NCBI RefSeq assembly: GCF_002078875.1
Contig: NC_034420.1
Location: forward strand, 5,765,814-5,829,813
Direction of reading: 5' to 3'
Length of the DNA: 64,000 nucleotides
From: Numida meleagris
Lineage: Eukaryota; Chordata; Aves; Galliformes; Numididae
This document shows positions 1 to 12,994 of the stretch, piece after piece (position 1 is the stretch's first letter; each line of letters opens with the position of its first letter). The translations under genes were made by a program, and so were the position numbers. Under the pieces are notes generated by a model. The model saw only the letters and a program-made list of their open reading frames with translations, had not been told where the DNA came from and ran no database searches.

Positions 1-3000
1 TTAGCAAACAACTTTGCTGGAAATTGCTTTGTGTGCATTGCATGTTTTGCTAAGTGATATTTCCCCAGAGCTGGCAGATCACTCCATAGTAGCAGATGTG
101 CGTGTTTTAGAAAATCACTACCATAAGGAATAGCATAATTATATTTACTGCTGTTTGTTACTGCACCACGTATCGAATAGTAGGGATACTGGTACAACTG
201 AGACTCACTAAGAACTTCATTTTTTCATTGGCGTAGTATGCAAAACTGCCTTTATTTCTCTAATTGCACCTAAAGATTATCTGCTCACCAATAAACTTTT
301 CTTGAAGTATAAGCCAAAATGAGGGCATGCTGAAGGCAATGGAGGATGTGCCTTAAGTGAGGAAAGACTTCAGATTATATCCTTTGAGTTTTCTATTTAC
401 TTTATCATTGCACCTTAATACTGGATTCTAAGAAGGTGAAGTTACTGTAACAGAGCATACAATTTTCACGGACTATCTTGCTAAATTCAGTGATATCTAT
501 GCATTAGTTATCTGCTATCAAGAAGTTATATATGAAGTTCTACGAAGTCTTTTAAAAAACAACTCTTTTGTGTTATTTTTAGGTTCAGAACAAAAGGGAA
601 TTAAAAATGCAGAAAATACTGCTCAGGGAATGATAAAATTTCAAAAAGATTTTACTAAAAACATCTTGCCTGAAACATTCCAGAAGCTCTTTATTTGATA
701 AGTGTTCCTATTCCTTTTTGTTTTTTGTTTTATTTGAGAAGACGTATGTTGATTTCAGTGTTCATTCTTATTTAAATTTCAATTGTTACTCCATTAGTCC
801 CAGATACGTTGAGAAGTTTTAGTCTTTTGAGATCTTAATCTATTCTCCACACAAAAATGAGGCCAGAATAGCCATTTTTAGACTAAAGGAGAAGAAAGAG
901 AAGAAGAAATACTGTAGGAAATTAAAATTACTTCAGTCCTCAAAATGGCAGTGCCATCTACCAGAATATCCTCTTAGGAATGTGTAGTGTATCTCCCAGA
1001 AACCAAAACCACAGATGACAATAGAGAAACTTACAGCTGTATGACTGCTATAATTATTGTTGCACTTCCTAGATTTTCAGAAAAGAAGAAATAGATGTGT
1101 GTTTTCCAAATGATAATTCTCTTAAACTATTCAGTCATAATTCTACATGATTTATTTAAAACGTAGCCTCAGAGGTGGCTGATTACTACATTTCTATCTG
1201 TATTAATTCTATTTCTAATTAAAGACATGCTATAATAGCAGATGATCAGTAGAGAGTAGTGATACATATGACACATGCGCTATAGCACCAATACGCAGTC
1301 TAACCTGGACTCTACACTGTAAAAACACTTCAAAATGATTTCTGTACAGACTGATTGTGAGGAATTAAGGGGAGGAAAATGTCACTTTAAAATGTAAGGA
1401 TAAAGGAAAAAAACAAACAAGGTTATTGGTTCAAATTCACTAAAGTTATTTGTATTAAAATCATTAGCATTCTAGGTTGTTAAGAGCCTGATCATAACAT
1501 ATTACTATTTGGCCTAGAAACTATAGGATTTAATTTCCGTTTCTATGTCATTTTAAATATATATCCATTGTTAAAGTATCTCATCGTTAAAGTATTTTTG
1601 AAATTATACAGGAAAAGATGGAAAACAGATTTCACTGGTGGGAAAATTTAGGTCACAGGAAGATCATATCTCCTGTCTATGAAAATCAGAAATGCTTTAG
1701 CTGTGAAGTTGAAACAAATACTCCTGTCACTTGATTGTCTCTCTTTGCTGGCTTGTATCATCCTGATTGGATAACACAGAGCAAAATGTACTGCAAGACT
1801 GATATTGATTTGATGCATGAGGCAGTTAAACTTCATGTGTGTTTGGCTGAAGCGCTGTATGACCTGACCCACTGGTTGGAGAGTAACTATTTGGTAACAT
1901 CAGCTTAAAAAACACAGCGACTGCTACAACTACTTCAAATAATTCTTCAGTCTATTAGTGCTTGCAGGAGGTGAATAATTTAACAGTTAAATGTCCACTA
2001 ACATAATGCCATGGCCATGAATAAATAGGAGCACAAAATACTGGTAATGGAACTTAATTCTATAATAAATCTAATAGATAAAATCAGGGCCAACCATACT
2101 ATCTATATAACATTCATCTTTTTGATGCACATGTTTTCGACAGTTTTAAATTCCAAAACAGTTTAATTTCAATATAAACAAAAATATTGCCTGCTACACT
2201 TCTGAACCACTACTATCTGAACATCAAGACACCTTGAATTTCTAATACTCACTTTTCCTCACAAAAGATAATGAAGCAACCTAGGCCTGGTACCTTCATT
2301 TAAAGCTGGGCTCAGAGACAGAGAAATTCCAAGCATCCTTCCCAGAAACACAGATATTTCAGGCTTAACAGGTAGACTCTGATTACATAATTCCTAGACA
2401 CATATAATTCACCAAACCTTTCCTCCTTCTATGCCAGCCTTTACATTCCCTTGACAGGAAAATACAGTCTAAGTCATAAACAGTAACCAAATTCTTGCCT
2501 TTTCTTCCCAAATCCAACCCGCTGAATTATAGATTCTTCCTTCTAAGTCTTCCACAGCCTCTTTATTCAAACCCAAGAGAACTGCCTTAAAAAGCAAAAT
2601 ATAAGGCTAACAGCTGAAAAGGGAAACACAGTGAATTTCAAGCCTTCTTGGAACCAAGCAGCAGTGATCAACCACCTGCACAGCAAGGGAAATATAGCTG
2701 CAGGTACTTCACTAACCTAAACTAGAGTGGTGTCCTATTAATGATGCTGTCAAAATTATTTACTGCATAAATACATGGATTTCCAAAACCCTCCTTGGTC
2801 ATCTCCTAAGGCCTTAAATACAGATTTCTACTAATGACATGCCAGTAATCTTCCCTTCATTTTATTTGTGCGAGCCTTCCAGATCTCTGGGAACAAAGCA
2901 GGGGAAAACAGTACCTAGAATTTCTTATATTTGAAGAAAAAAATGAAGTTTATCTAATATTCATTGTCAGCGCTGGCACTGATATTGGAAAGGACTTTTT

Positions 3001-5850
3001 GAAACACAACAGTCTATGAAAGTTTACTGAAAATCTTGTCCTCAGCTAAACAATGGGTCCTGGTGGACCTATTAGCAAACTGCTCTCTCACAGGGCAAGG
3101 ACTGCACCTGTGCCAAGAGTGGAATGGTGCTTTTTCTAATCCAGAGGGCAGCAGGTATTTCAGCTTACACAAGGTAATTCACTTTTCGTTAAAATGGCAC
3201 AGAATCAGTTGAGCCATTTATTGGAAACTGTACTTGGCTTGTGTAATGCCCTGAAGAGATGTCAGGAAATATGTGGATGTGTACTATCTGGCATTGGCCA
3301 TATTCAAAAATCATGCCTAGACCAGACAACATGTTAAGTGGGTGCTGACATGGCAATCACTCAGAGCTTCTCACTGGCTTTTACAGTTTGCCAGTACTCA
3401 GGTACCATGCTGACCAGGGTTGACCCCACCTCTTGCTACTCAGACAACTGTGCTCAGGAAAAAGAGGAGGTATCTGTAGGAGAAGTATCCCACACACTAT
3501 CTATGCAACACGTACATAACAAAAAGTCTCTTATTTTTTCTCGTTCTTTAACACTGTCTTCCTACTGCAGCTGCACTACATACTCTACCATATACCAAAG
3601 TTTATAAAGGTATCAGCTAATGAGTTTATGCAACTGGTGACTACTTTTTACAAATAAAAGGTTTTGTTAGCCTGCAGATGATTAGCAGAAGAGAAGAAAT
3701 CAAAGGAGAAAAAAAAACAGAGAAGACAAGTGATGAACAAAGTAACTTTAAAAGACAAGTTCTCACTCATGCCGTTACACTTCCCCAGCAAGTGCAGTTA
3801 CTATCCACTTTCATCTTCTGTGGCATTCAATTTTCTTTGACTAGCAGCAGTATCAGCAGCACAACAGAAGGTGATCCTTTCAATAATTAATGTTTTTTCC
3901 AGATAAACAAAACTTGCACAAGAAATTGAAAAAGTTAAACCGACTTAACAGCTTTTCTTCTTTCAGTTATCCAAAGGTTTCCTGTCAAAACAATTGTGTT
4001 GCCATTCTGACTTGCTTCTTTACCTGCATTTCTCTACTAATATTCTATTTTTAGAAAATGTTTTACTCCTCTGAAAAATCTCCATTGTGTTCTTCAGATT
4101 AACTGCTAACGTACAAGGCACAAAAGGAAACAAACAAAACATACAGAACTAATTCCACTGTGTCTTCTATGTAAAACTTTGCTCCAAACTCCACAAAGAC
4201 TGAAGAACATTAAAAGAAACATAAGGAAACATGAAGTCATTTCTGATAAAATTTTGACTATTTTATGTTGGGTTTATATTTTTTTTCTCTGTTCAGGCTG
4301 TATGAAACCCAGGAGTTTTCACTGAATTTTTTTTGTCCCCGTGACTTCTGTTTCAGTGAGGTATTTACCTTGTTGTTTGGAGTTTCAGTGCACTGTTGTT
4401 GTTTTAAGATCTCAAAATCACTACCACGAGAAGAACTCTACATGCTAGAATCTAGAAAAGGCATTTATAGAAATCTGAATGGATCCCAATGAAGACATTC
4501 TTAATGGCTTAAAACTTTAATGATGGGCTTCGGCTTAGTCCATAAAGTCCATGAAAGTGTTCTTAACACAGCAGGGAACACTGTATTAAACTACACATCT
4601 CCCCTTTTATTCCTAGTTCAGAATCAATGGAACAAAGCAGAATGCTGATTGTTCAACTGATGGAAGCTCAGCCTGAAAATCTATTTGCATGGTTGAGTTC
4701 AGAGAACATGGTAATGAGTGAAAAGTCAGTAATGATAACAGGCGGAGGAATGCTGAGGATTTCAGATATCTGGTTATGGAAGCATTAGTCAATAGATCCA
4801 GCCCTAGCTTCATCCACTACCGCAGCTGAGCTGGCTTTGACAGGACTTCAATACACTCTGATCTAAAGTTGAAATGAAATGAGGGTGTTTCCCTGTTGTT
4901 CCATGGGCTTACAACCAAGTCAAAGCAGAAGATCACTTTATACAATTTGCACAGCATTCAACAAAGTGTTCTACCCTGACCTTCCAGCCTGCAAATACAG
5001 AAATGTAAATATCCTGACAACAAGAGCATTCTTCAAAAACGCGCGCTGAGAAATTTTGCTTTGGCTCTGCTGCTTTGAAGAATACGATTACTTTTGCAAA
5101 CACAAAAAATACAAGTTCTGCTATCTCGTTTCCATCCCATATACTTGTTTCCTCAGTACATTCAAAATTTTAAATATTTAAGTTTTCAATATTATAAAAT
5201 CCAATTTTACTTGTCAAACAATGAAAAGGTTTAATAAAGTCTAATGATTAAATATAATGCATAATATGTTTCTACAGTATAGAAGTTTGATTTGCAAATG
5301 CTTTATTTAGTTTTTGAATAAGGAAAAGAAGTTTAATACATTATAACTCAATATTTAAACTGCTTTTACTTTAAAACCCAGCAGGTTTTTGTTTTTTTTT
5401 TTGTAAATTTGTGAAGAAAAATAAATCATTTAATATATATTCCTTTTATTTTGTCTTCAAAGTAAAAGGTGTGTTTTTACAAGCAAATGTAATGGTGCTC
5501 AGGTATTTCCAGAATTCTGATATTGATAACCTCAAACCAAATGAAACAGTTTTGGAAAACAAAACTCACATCAAAATCTGAGCCAGAAGAAGCTTTGCTT
5601 TCTATGAAAGTAGCCAGATAATAAAGTCTGGGAAACATTGCAGACTGTCTACATAGATTAAAATGTTCATACGTTAAAGCTTTTATCACAAAAAAACCAC
5701 TATCTGCAATGTATCTTTGCAATGCTGGTGCAACAATTTCATTAAATGACAGCACACAGAGAACCCTGCAAATCTGAAATATTAATCTAAAATTCTCAAA
5801 TCTTTCAGCTAATAGAATGTCTCTACCATTTCCATTTTCTTGCTTTGTAA
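1..5850. other. Unique AT-rich sequence, no gene recognised
   Basis: No reading frame longer than about 90 codons occurs here and none resembles a known protein. The short frames (for example near 3338-3607 and 4265-4492) are rich in Ser, Cys, Phe and Leu, as expected for chance translations of AT-rich DNA. I see no CR1, LTR or DNA-transposon signature. A few splice-like donor motifs occur (minus strand near 2256 and 207), but they lack convincing acceptors or long open frames. Intergenic or intronic DNA is the simplest reading. Confidence 0.6.
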
Positions 5851-5955
5851 TGAGGACAAATGAGGAAAAAAAAAAGGAAGAAAGAAAGAAAAAAAACCCC
5901 AATCCTTAGAAATTGCCACAATGTTACAAAAAAAAAAAAAAAAAAAAAAAAAAAA
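5851..5955. repeat. GA-rich low-complexity tract ending in an A28 run
   Basis: A purine-only stretch of GGAAG/AAAG units (about 5860-5896) is followed after some 30 bases by an uninterrupted run of 28 A (5928-5955). The minus-strand frame over this block begins with a poly-Phe/Ser stretch that is simply the translated tract and is not a gene. No poly-A signal or gene-like sequence precedes the A run on the plus strand, so it does not look like the tail of a processed pseudogene. Confidence 0.9.
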
Positions 5956-7104
5956 GGAAGAATCAGGCTTCTGATGTCACTAGATCCCAAAACAGCAACA
6001 CTAAAAAGCCAATTAAAGAAATAAATTGTTCAAAATATTGATTTCCATGTCAGAAAAATGCCAGTGCTGAGTGAGACCATTTTTTTCTCTATAACAAGAA
6101 AATTTGCACAATGAGAATACAGTTTTAGCTGACCTTCAACAATGCTAATATTAGCAACAAGTAAACTGTCCACTATGAACGTTCAAGTAGAGATAGCAGC
6201 TATACTTAAAATAAATTCACCAAAATATCCTGCTCATCTAACTACCCTAATAGAGAAGAATGTGCGTGACTCTGAAGCTTGTAGAAAATTCACTTGGCAA
6301 ACATATAGAATGTAAAGAACTCTCTGCTTTTCCTATTTTTTCTTCAGAGGGAGATATTTTATTAGCAACAACATATTAGCACTGTTTCTGCCTCTTCCAG
6401 TAAACCAGCATGATCATTGTTTTGAGGGAATGAATTGGGCTTTGGAGGAAAGAACTGAGCAGGAGCAAATAAGACCTTTGCTATTTCCAGGCTGAGAGAG
6501 ACTACAACTTGATTTGCATCAGAGACAGCGAGAGTGAAAACAGCTGGACAAAGCTCACTGGCAGTATTTTGGAACCTATAGAATGGTGAGAAATTATAGC
6601 ACAGACGAAGGATTCTCCTTGAATGATATCCTCCTCTACTCTTGCCCCCATCGATTTCTGGTTCTATTTTCTTTGACTACCAGCTCCAGTATTCTGCATT
6701 GATCATTCAGATCTTCTGCCTCCTCCACACCACGTCGTCTCAGTTTTTATTTTTGTCTTATGGGCACATTTGTTGTTTTTTCAACAAAAGTGCATCCCAG
6801 TATATTTTCCTAGACTTCCCTTTTCAGATCACAATGAATTCTTTTCTCCCGTGTTTCGAAATCAAGTACCTTCATCATCCATCCTTTCTGAATGCCTAGG
6901 GAAGCTATTCCAGAGAAAGTTCAGTAAGTTACCGTAAGGTAAGCAAGTAGGTGTGGAAATGACAGTCTGACACTACTTTAATCCTAAATAATGCCTGCTG
7001 TATAAACAGGAATAGTGAAGAGATTGAAAATATCCAAGAACACCCATTCTCCTCTGTTCATCAGTTAAATACTTACATTTGCAACAGTCCTGCTGATCTT
7101 GAAT
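5956..7104. other. Unique sequence, no gene recognised
   Basis: AT-rich single-copy-looking DNA. The only notable pattern is a short plus-strand segment (6900-6938) with a pyrimidine-rich acceptor before it and a near-consensus splice donor (AAG then GTAAGC) after it. It is open in one frame for 13 codons, too short to call an exon without transcript evidence. Confidence 0.5.
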
Positions 7105-7422
7105 TTGACAGGCTTGAGAGGTGGGCCCTGTGAACTTCATGAAGTTCAACAAGGCCAAGTGCAAGGTCCTGCACCTGGCTTGGAGCAATCTCAAGCACAA
7201 ATACAAGCTGGGCAGAGAATGGAGCAAGAGCAGCCCTGAGGAGAAGGACGCAGGAGTGTAGGAGTGTTGATGAAAAACACAACATGAGCCAGCAGTGCGC
7301 ACTTGAAGCCCAGAAAGCCAACCATACCTTGGGCTTCACCAAAAGCAGAGTGGCCAACAGAGTGAGGGAGGGGATCTGTTCTGCTCTTGTGACATCCCAC
7401 CACTAGTGCTGTGTTCAGCTGG
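7105..7422 (+). mobile_element. CR1 LINE fragment (ORF2 3' part), defective
   Basis: The plus strand encodes, with frame breaks, the C-terminal part of the CR1 non-LTR retrotransposon ORF2 polyprotein (endonuclease plus reverse transcriptase). Recognisable pieces are FMKFNKAKCKVLHL near 7135-7180, then SSPEEKD near 7230, NMSQQCAL near 7280 and AQKANHTLG near 7310, before a CSALV-type segment near 7380. The frame is broken around 7255-7265, where the conserved leucine/valine-rich segment is disturbed, and again near the end. The copy lacks its 5' end and also the usual CR1 3' tail with ATTCTATG-type repeats, so it is truncated at both ends. CR1 is the dominant LINE of bird genomes. Minus-strand frames of 70-109 codons over this interval are shadows of it. 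Confidence 0.93.
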
Positions 7423-10400
7423 AGTCAAGTCAGCTTCCATATCAAGACTCAGAAGAAGAAAAACGATCATCCAAACCTTGGTTTAGCAAGATATTCCTAC
7501 TTAAAACAGCTTAAGTACTGCTCTGAATAGGCACAACCTGGGACCTTATCTATTTTCTGAATCATTAGTGAAGTCCTGTAAATGTCTTTTCAACCATTCT
7601 TTTTGGTTTGCTTGGGGAGTTGTCCATCTATGCAGAGAGTGTGCTATTTCCTTCTTGTTATGTACATGAGTTTTTGTGTATTCCGAGTTTTAAATCAGAA
7701 GTGATTCACAAGTAAGTGGAAAGAAGGGCCATTAAAAAATGTAAAGTATTGGAAGAACTGATTCTGCCTTACAGTTGTTCTTTCTCCAGCATCAAAATGC
7801 TTCGAATACATATGTGGATATTCTCTTTCAGTATGCCTCACATGTATAGTAGGTATATTATCTATAAAATAAGCAAAATCCACCAAAGAGTATAAAATAT
7901 ATTTACTACTTTATTCCAACCTTTCATAATAAGAAGGCATTAGCTGCCTTCTGCCTACAATTCTCCACTTATTTTTTTTTCTCAAACCACATTTCTAATT
8001 TTATATTCCTATAAACGTAAGGATACCTATAAATACACTGACTGTAACACTTATATGTTGGCATTTCATAAATACAATTGGAGATAACAATGCAGAGTGA
8101 AAACCATTGCTGTCGGGAATATAGAGGTTTGGTGCTCAGTACCCACTTACGCACTTGTTGGCTTATCTCCTTCAAAGGGGTGAAGAAAGCATAAGCCTCC
8201 CAAATGCAGCCTGTATTCAACATCTAACCATGAGATGAGCAGGAAGATGCAGTGCCATCGGTTTATTTATTTACTTGTATTTACAGACGAAAGCTGTAAT
8301 CTTTTAATCTATGCTGAATTGTAGACATTTTATAATAAGCTTACATGCCCGTACCTATAAACAAATTAATCTTGGCCTTTGCTGGTAGCTAATTCTGGAC
8401 AGAAATGCTGTAGTAAACCAGACAAGATAAATGCATGCAGAGAAAATACTTCCTACTTTGGGAAGCAAAGTAACAAAAATGTTTGCTTTCATATTTCAAT
8501 GCCTAAAGAACCTACAAGATTGTAAGAATAATGCTCCCAAATGAATTGCTAGGAGGCCATCCATTAAATCTGGTGGTATAATATTAATACTATCACATTA
8601 CATTGTTAAACTATTATATTATTATACCATTAATATCAATACGATGTACATAAGATCCCAATTCAGTATCAGAACTGTACGCGTTTCATGTGACAAGCAA
8701 GTATCAAGTCCAATGACTTCCGTGTGATTACTGTGTGCCAAAGGACAAAATAAATCCAGCACTAACCCATGTAAGTGGAAGATACAAGCCATTTTTTGGG
8801 CCTCTTAATCTGCTGTGGCTGGGAAATGCTGATGTTCAGTCTTCACTTCCACAGTGTTTGCAGAGATAGACCACGTGTACAGACCACAAGGAATTCCTGA
8901 TTCAGCCAAAGGTGAAAACAGACAGTTGATCCTTTACTGGATGTGAATCCCTCACTAATGTTTTGTTGATGTTTTCTTAAAAAACAATAATTATTACTCT
9001 GTTTTGTTATTTCTGCAACCTCGTGACTGTTTCCTACCATGTTAATTTTACACCGAAACAAAGAAATTCTGAATATAAGCTAAAAGAAGCTATATCACAA
9101 TACATAGGGTTTTACTCATTTTTATACAATGTGGGTATTCTTCTTTGATGGAACAAACCAAAGAATTTTCTATGGTGATTGTTTAGGCTCACAGAGTCAT
9201 TTTCATGTGTTTGGGTAACTAAGAGCTCTACATGCAGAAATACTGATCAACTTAAAAAAGTTCTGTGTGTTTGACTGCCGCACACAGCCGTGCATCCATC
9301 AGTGACCACTTCCAAAAGCACACATGAACAGGTGGTGTATTTTCAATGTAAGTTACCATTTTCTAAGCTTTTCAAGACTAGCATCATATTTCCTACAGAA
9401 AAACATTTTTCAAGTTGAAAACGGAAACTTTGACTTATCAAAGAGCATTTTGAAGATCACCGTAACCACTGCATTTCTCTAGTCAGCAATTCCTCCTTCC
9501 CAAACCCCCTTTCTTTCATATGATTTTCACATGTTTTTAGTCCAGCATTCTCTCCACCTAAAGGCCACTAAATAACTTAGGTTTTTCTTCTTTCCTTTTT
9601 CCATCTGTTGTCTCTGTAAACTTAGAGGAGCTGAATACTTAAATTCCAAAGACACCCTGCAGACGGCAGTTATCTCATTGAAATTCAGAGCTGCCAAGTT
9701 TTCTCCCGCTGAGTCACCTGGGCCCAAAATTCCCATCCAAATCTGCGTGAAACACCTCTCAGCACTGCATTAAGTTGCTTCACAGAATATCTTTCCTCAA
9801 GAAAGCCCATAAATCCCTCTCAGAAGTGTTCAACAGACTAAAGAGGAAGAAGAGTGTGACTTGAAATGCACCTGTTAAATTCCAGTTTGCTCATTGCTGC
9901 AACTTTCCTCCATTTTTTATTTAAGTGTTGCTTACTTTTTATTTATGCAGCAACTTCATTTCTTATTTGTATATAAAGAATCCAGAGAAAAGCATTCCAT
10001 ACTAATAACAGAGTAAGAGCTTTGTAAATTCCTCTAGAAAGTTAAAATTGAAGAATTATCCTTCTGCATGGGAGTTATGCAATTTTTTTCCCCGCTTTAA
10101 CAGAAGCACCTATCATTAATGCCTACCAACACTTTCAGTTCATTAATTCTGATTCTGTAAATGGAAATGAAAACAAGTTCCTCCAGAGAGACCCCTTTTA
10201 AAGGCAATATCTCAAGTCTGTGACTATGTGTCAAATTAAAATCCTAGAGCTGTGAATTCATTTGTGAATAGAAGCCTTAGGCAGCACACATGCACATCCC
10301 TGCAAAGACCATACACAATGTATGCATACAGTCCTCTAGAAGGATTTTTAACAGAATAGCACTGCCCAGATGCAACCATACTCAATTCAGGCCAGAAGAC

Positions 10401-12555
10401 ACTTCCTGGTAATTTTGACACTTCTGGTATCTAGCTGGACTCTGATTTAATCAAGATTCTCAACTTAATAGCATTTAGGGTAGAATTCCATTGCCTGAAT
10501 ACACACAGCCAGTGCCACATCAGTCACCTTTTGTATCCCACCTACCACTGCAGCAGCCTTGGGTCAACCACCAGCCCTGTGCAGCTGGCCCTGCAGGGGG
10601 TGTCGGCGGACCAGGCATCTAACATGGCACCACAGCTGTGTTCCAGCACCTAAACTACTCCTTCACAAGTGTTAACAATGCCATGTAAATTCAAATCAGA
10701 GAAATAAAATGTGGCCATTAAATAAACGTGCCTTGCATTGCCAAAGTCCTATTAGAAGTAGCAAGTAGCTAGTACTTTGCATATTCTGCTTATTCTGCAG
10801 CTGCCAGTACAGTAAGACGACCCAGTGAATGACACACACAGTTTTTTACACTGCTAGGGTCTTGCCTGCCAGGTTGCTGCACACCTTGCTGGCAGTCAGG
10901 GTGGCAAACTGGGAAGGCAAATAACTGACATTAGTAAGGCATTTTGAATAAGCCATATAAATAGTTGGAAAGAAAACAAGGTTTCTTCATTCTGACTGGG
11001 TACTGGAAAGCTTAAAGATTTATTTTGAGTCATCTCAGTTTTAACAGTTTCCTGCAGCCTCCCAGGTTTTTTGTTTGTTGCTGGAGTTTTTTTATTATTT
11101 TTTTTATTGCCGTTTTTGGCATGTAATCTTGATGAGGGATTTTAACTGCAAGGTGATTAATCCATGGAAAAGTGGAAGCTGCAGATCTCATAACCATAGC
11201 AGCAGCATAAAAGTCTGGCTGCAACAAACGGATTTGAAGAAACTTCCGCACACCCTCAATCAGGATAAGATTTATAGCATGAATTTCTGCAATATATTAT
11301 GGCAATACTTTCTCTTTCACGTATGTGCACTTTACCATTCAAGTTCACAAACTTGAGAAATGGAACATATTTGAGGCCCAGCACGGTCCTCCTCACTCTT
11401 TCTACCTGAATTGTTCATCTTGACATTTTCAGCAGATCTATTACAATCTCTCCAGTACACAAGTTATCACACGTGTTCCAAATACACTGCAGGAATAAAC
11501 AGCCAGGGGCACTCATCTTTGAAACCAAATACATGCACAAAAAAAGCTTCAAAACCTTAAAAGGTGAAAAAACAGTTGCATTTAAAAATACTAGTACATT
11601 TTGACTTCATATATCAAAGTCTTAGAAACCACTGTCCCCCAAAATATCCACTTCAAGTCTTGAGGTAAAATTTTAGTAATTTCATAACTTCAATTAAAAC
11701 CGTGGCCTCAAATCCAGTAGCAGAACATGTGTATGAATTTCATACTGCAAAAACATAATTACCAACTTTCATCAAAAACAGATGCCAAATAGACTTCTTT
11801 GCAGTATTATAATCCAATCCTGCAGTACTTCAATCTAAAGGTATGCAAGCTGTGCTCCAGGAAAACTCACAAACTTATCAGGCTCTATCAAGTCCTGCAG
11901 AGAATTGTGATTAGAATAAGCCTATGAAGTAAGCATCTTCCTTATTGCAGTAAGTCATGAAAAGCTGTTTTTATGCCAAATAGCTCACTGTGATTTCAGC
12001 TGAGAAAAAGCTTTTGTTTTTCTGAGCATTAGTAGTAGGCACTATTGTCTTCTACGCTTCTTGCACATATCAAAAAGAAGTTCAGCAGGTTTCTTCCCAG
12101 CTCCAATTCCATCTATCACGGGAGCCTTGGATATTGTAAAGTTTCTGCTAGAAGCACTCGGTTATAAATCTTTGTTTAGTGAGTTTATAGTGAATCTGAC
12201 TGCTCAAGAGTTACAGATCCCAATACTCGAGCACTTCTACCACTTAAACTGGCATTTCCAACCTGCAGCCTGGCACAGCTGGCACTGCAGCCCGGCCCTG
12301 CCAGGAGCATGCCCATCGCTCAGCACCAACCAAACCTCAAACCTCAGTGCACTGTTAATACTGCCTGAGCTGAAACCAGGGCACAGGGAGGGCACAGCGC
12401 AGTGCCAGCTCAAGTTATAGAAAATAATTGTATGTATCTTGATTCACTGGCTAAATACCGTCCTGCAAGCAGCAAAAAATAAGCAGCCTTGTTATTCTTC
12501 ATTTTGATAAAAGTATTTGAGAACAGGTTTCAAGACTGCTGAAAAAATCAACTTT
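7423..12555. other. Unique AT-rich sequence, no gene recognised
   Basis: No similarity to a known gene or repeat family was recognised. It holds an AT-rich inverted repeat (8575-8628) and two short minus-strand segments with splice-like borders (8150-8209 and 11871-11894), discussed under findings. A slightly GC-richer patch at about 12240-12410 gives a 119-codon plus-strand frame (12061-12420) of Pro, Ser, Leu and His-rich composition that matches nothing I know. I treat that frame as chance. Confidence 0.5.
8575..8628. repeat. AT-rich inverted repeat
   Basis: Perfect 9-bp arms GGTATAATA (8575-8583) and TATTATACC (8620-8628) flank a 36-bp AT-rich spacer. It could fold as a cruciform. Such structures are common by chance in AT-rich DNA and no element ends or target duplication are visible. 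Confidence 0.6.
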
Positions 12556-12559
12556 TTTT

Positions 12560-12950
12560 TTTGTATATTTGCAACTCTATTTTCAGTCAACATAAATACA
12601 TTAGACAATCAGACATTCAACTCAAAAATCTGACCACATCTCTTTACTTTTATAAGCACCACCTCACCAGAGAAAAATATTCCTCACTTCAGAGCCACAT
12701 CTTATTCGTGTCACCATTTTTGGCAGTATGCACATTTGTGAACAACTGTTTTCAAGGATGAAGTACAGGAGGAGTAAAATTTCATCAAAAATCTCTGACA
12801 AACCCCTTGAGAACTCACTAAGAATTGCAGCCACTGCCAGTGAAAAACTCTCATGCATTAGTTTCACAAAAGCAAGGTCACATATCCCACTGGTTCTGTG
12901 TTTTTGTTGCACACTACAGCAGAAATTTTGGCACAATTTGGAAATTTTAT
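12560..12950 (+). pseudogene. hAT-family transposase remnant (C-terminal dimerisation region)
   Basis: The plus strand carries the 3' end of a hAT DNA-transposon transposase, broken by frameshifts. One frame (about 12610-12715) reads FYKHHLTREKYSSLQSH, the segment that precedes the dimerisation domain in this family. A shift near 12715 moves the frame to one containing FGSMHICEQLFSRMK and SKISSKISDKPLENSLRIA (about 12718-12830), the hallmark CEQLFSRMK and LENSLRIA blocks of the hAT C-terminal dimerisation domain. A second shift near 12840-12855 restores a tail reading ALVSQKQGHISH. The wording is closest to the GTF2IRD2-like group of hAT (Charlie-type) transposases. The N-terminal zinc finger and catalytic parts are not visible upstream, so this is a dead fragment. 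The 90-codon minus-strand frame here is a shadow. Confidence 0.85.
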
Positions 12951-12975
12951 ACTTTTCTTAGAGAGTGTAAAGAAC

Positions 12976-12994
12976 GTGGTTTATCCTAAACCAC
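12976..12994. repeat. Perfect short hairpin downstream of the hAT remnant
   Basis: GTGGTTTA (12976-12983), a 3-base loop, then TAAACCAC (12987-12994): an 8-bp perfect stem starting about 25 bases after the last recognisable transposase codons. hAT elements often carry subterminal inverted repeats, so it may belong to the old element, but no matching terminal repeat was found. Confidence 0.5.

Noticed and set aside
1320..1394. Plus-strand exon-like segment between a TACAG acceptor (about 1350) and a GTAAGG donor
   Set aside because: Pyrimidine tract is poor and the segment is short. Similar patterns occur many times by chance.
5477..5902. 141-codon minus-strand frame beginning with a Phe/Ser run
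   Set aside because: The start is a translation of the GA/A low-complexity tract. The remainder has no recognised similarity.
6973..7403. Overlapping minus-strand frames of 70-109 codons
   Set aside because: They are antisense shadows of the CR1 fragment read on the plus strand.
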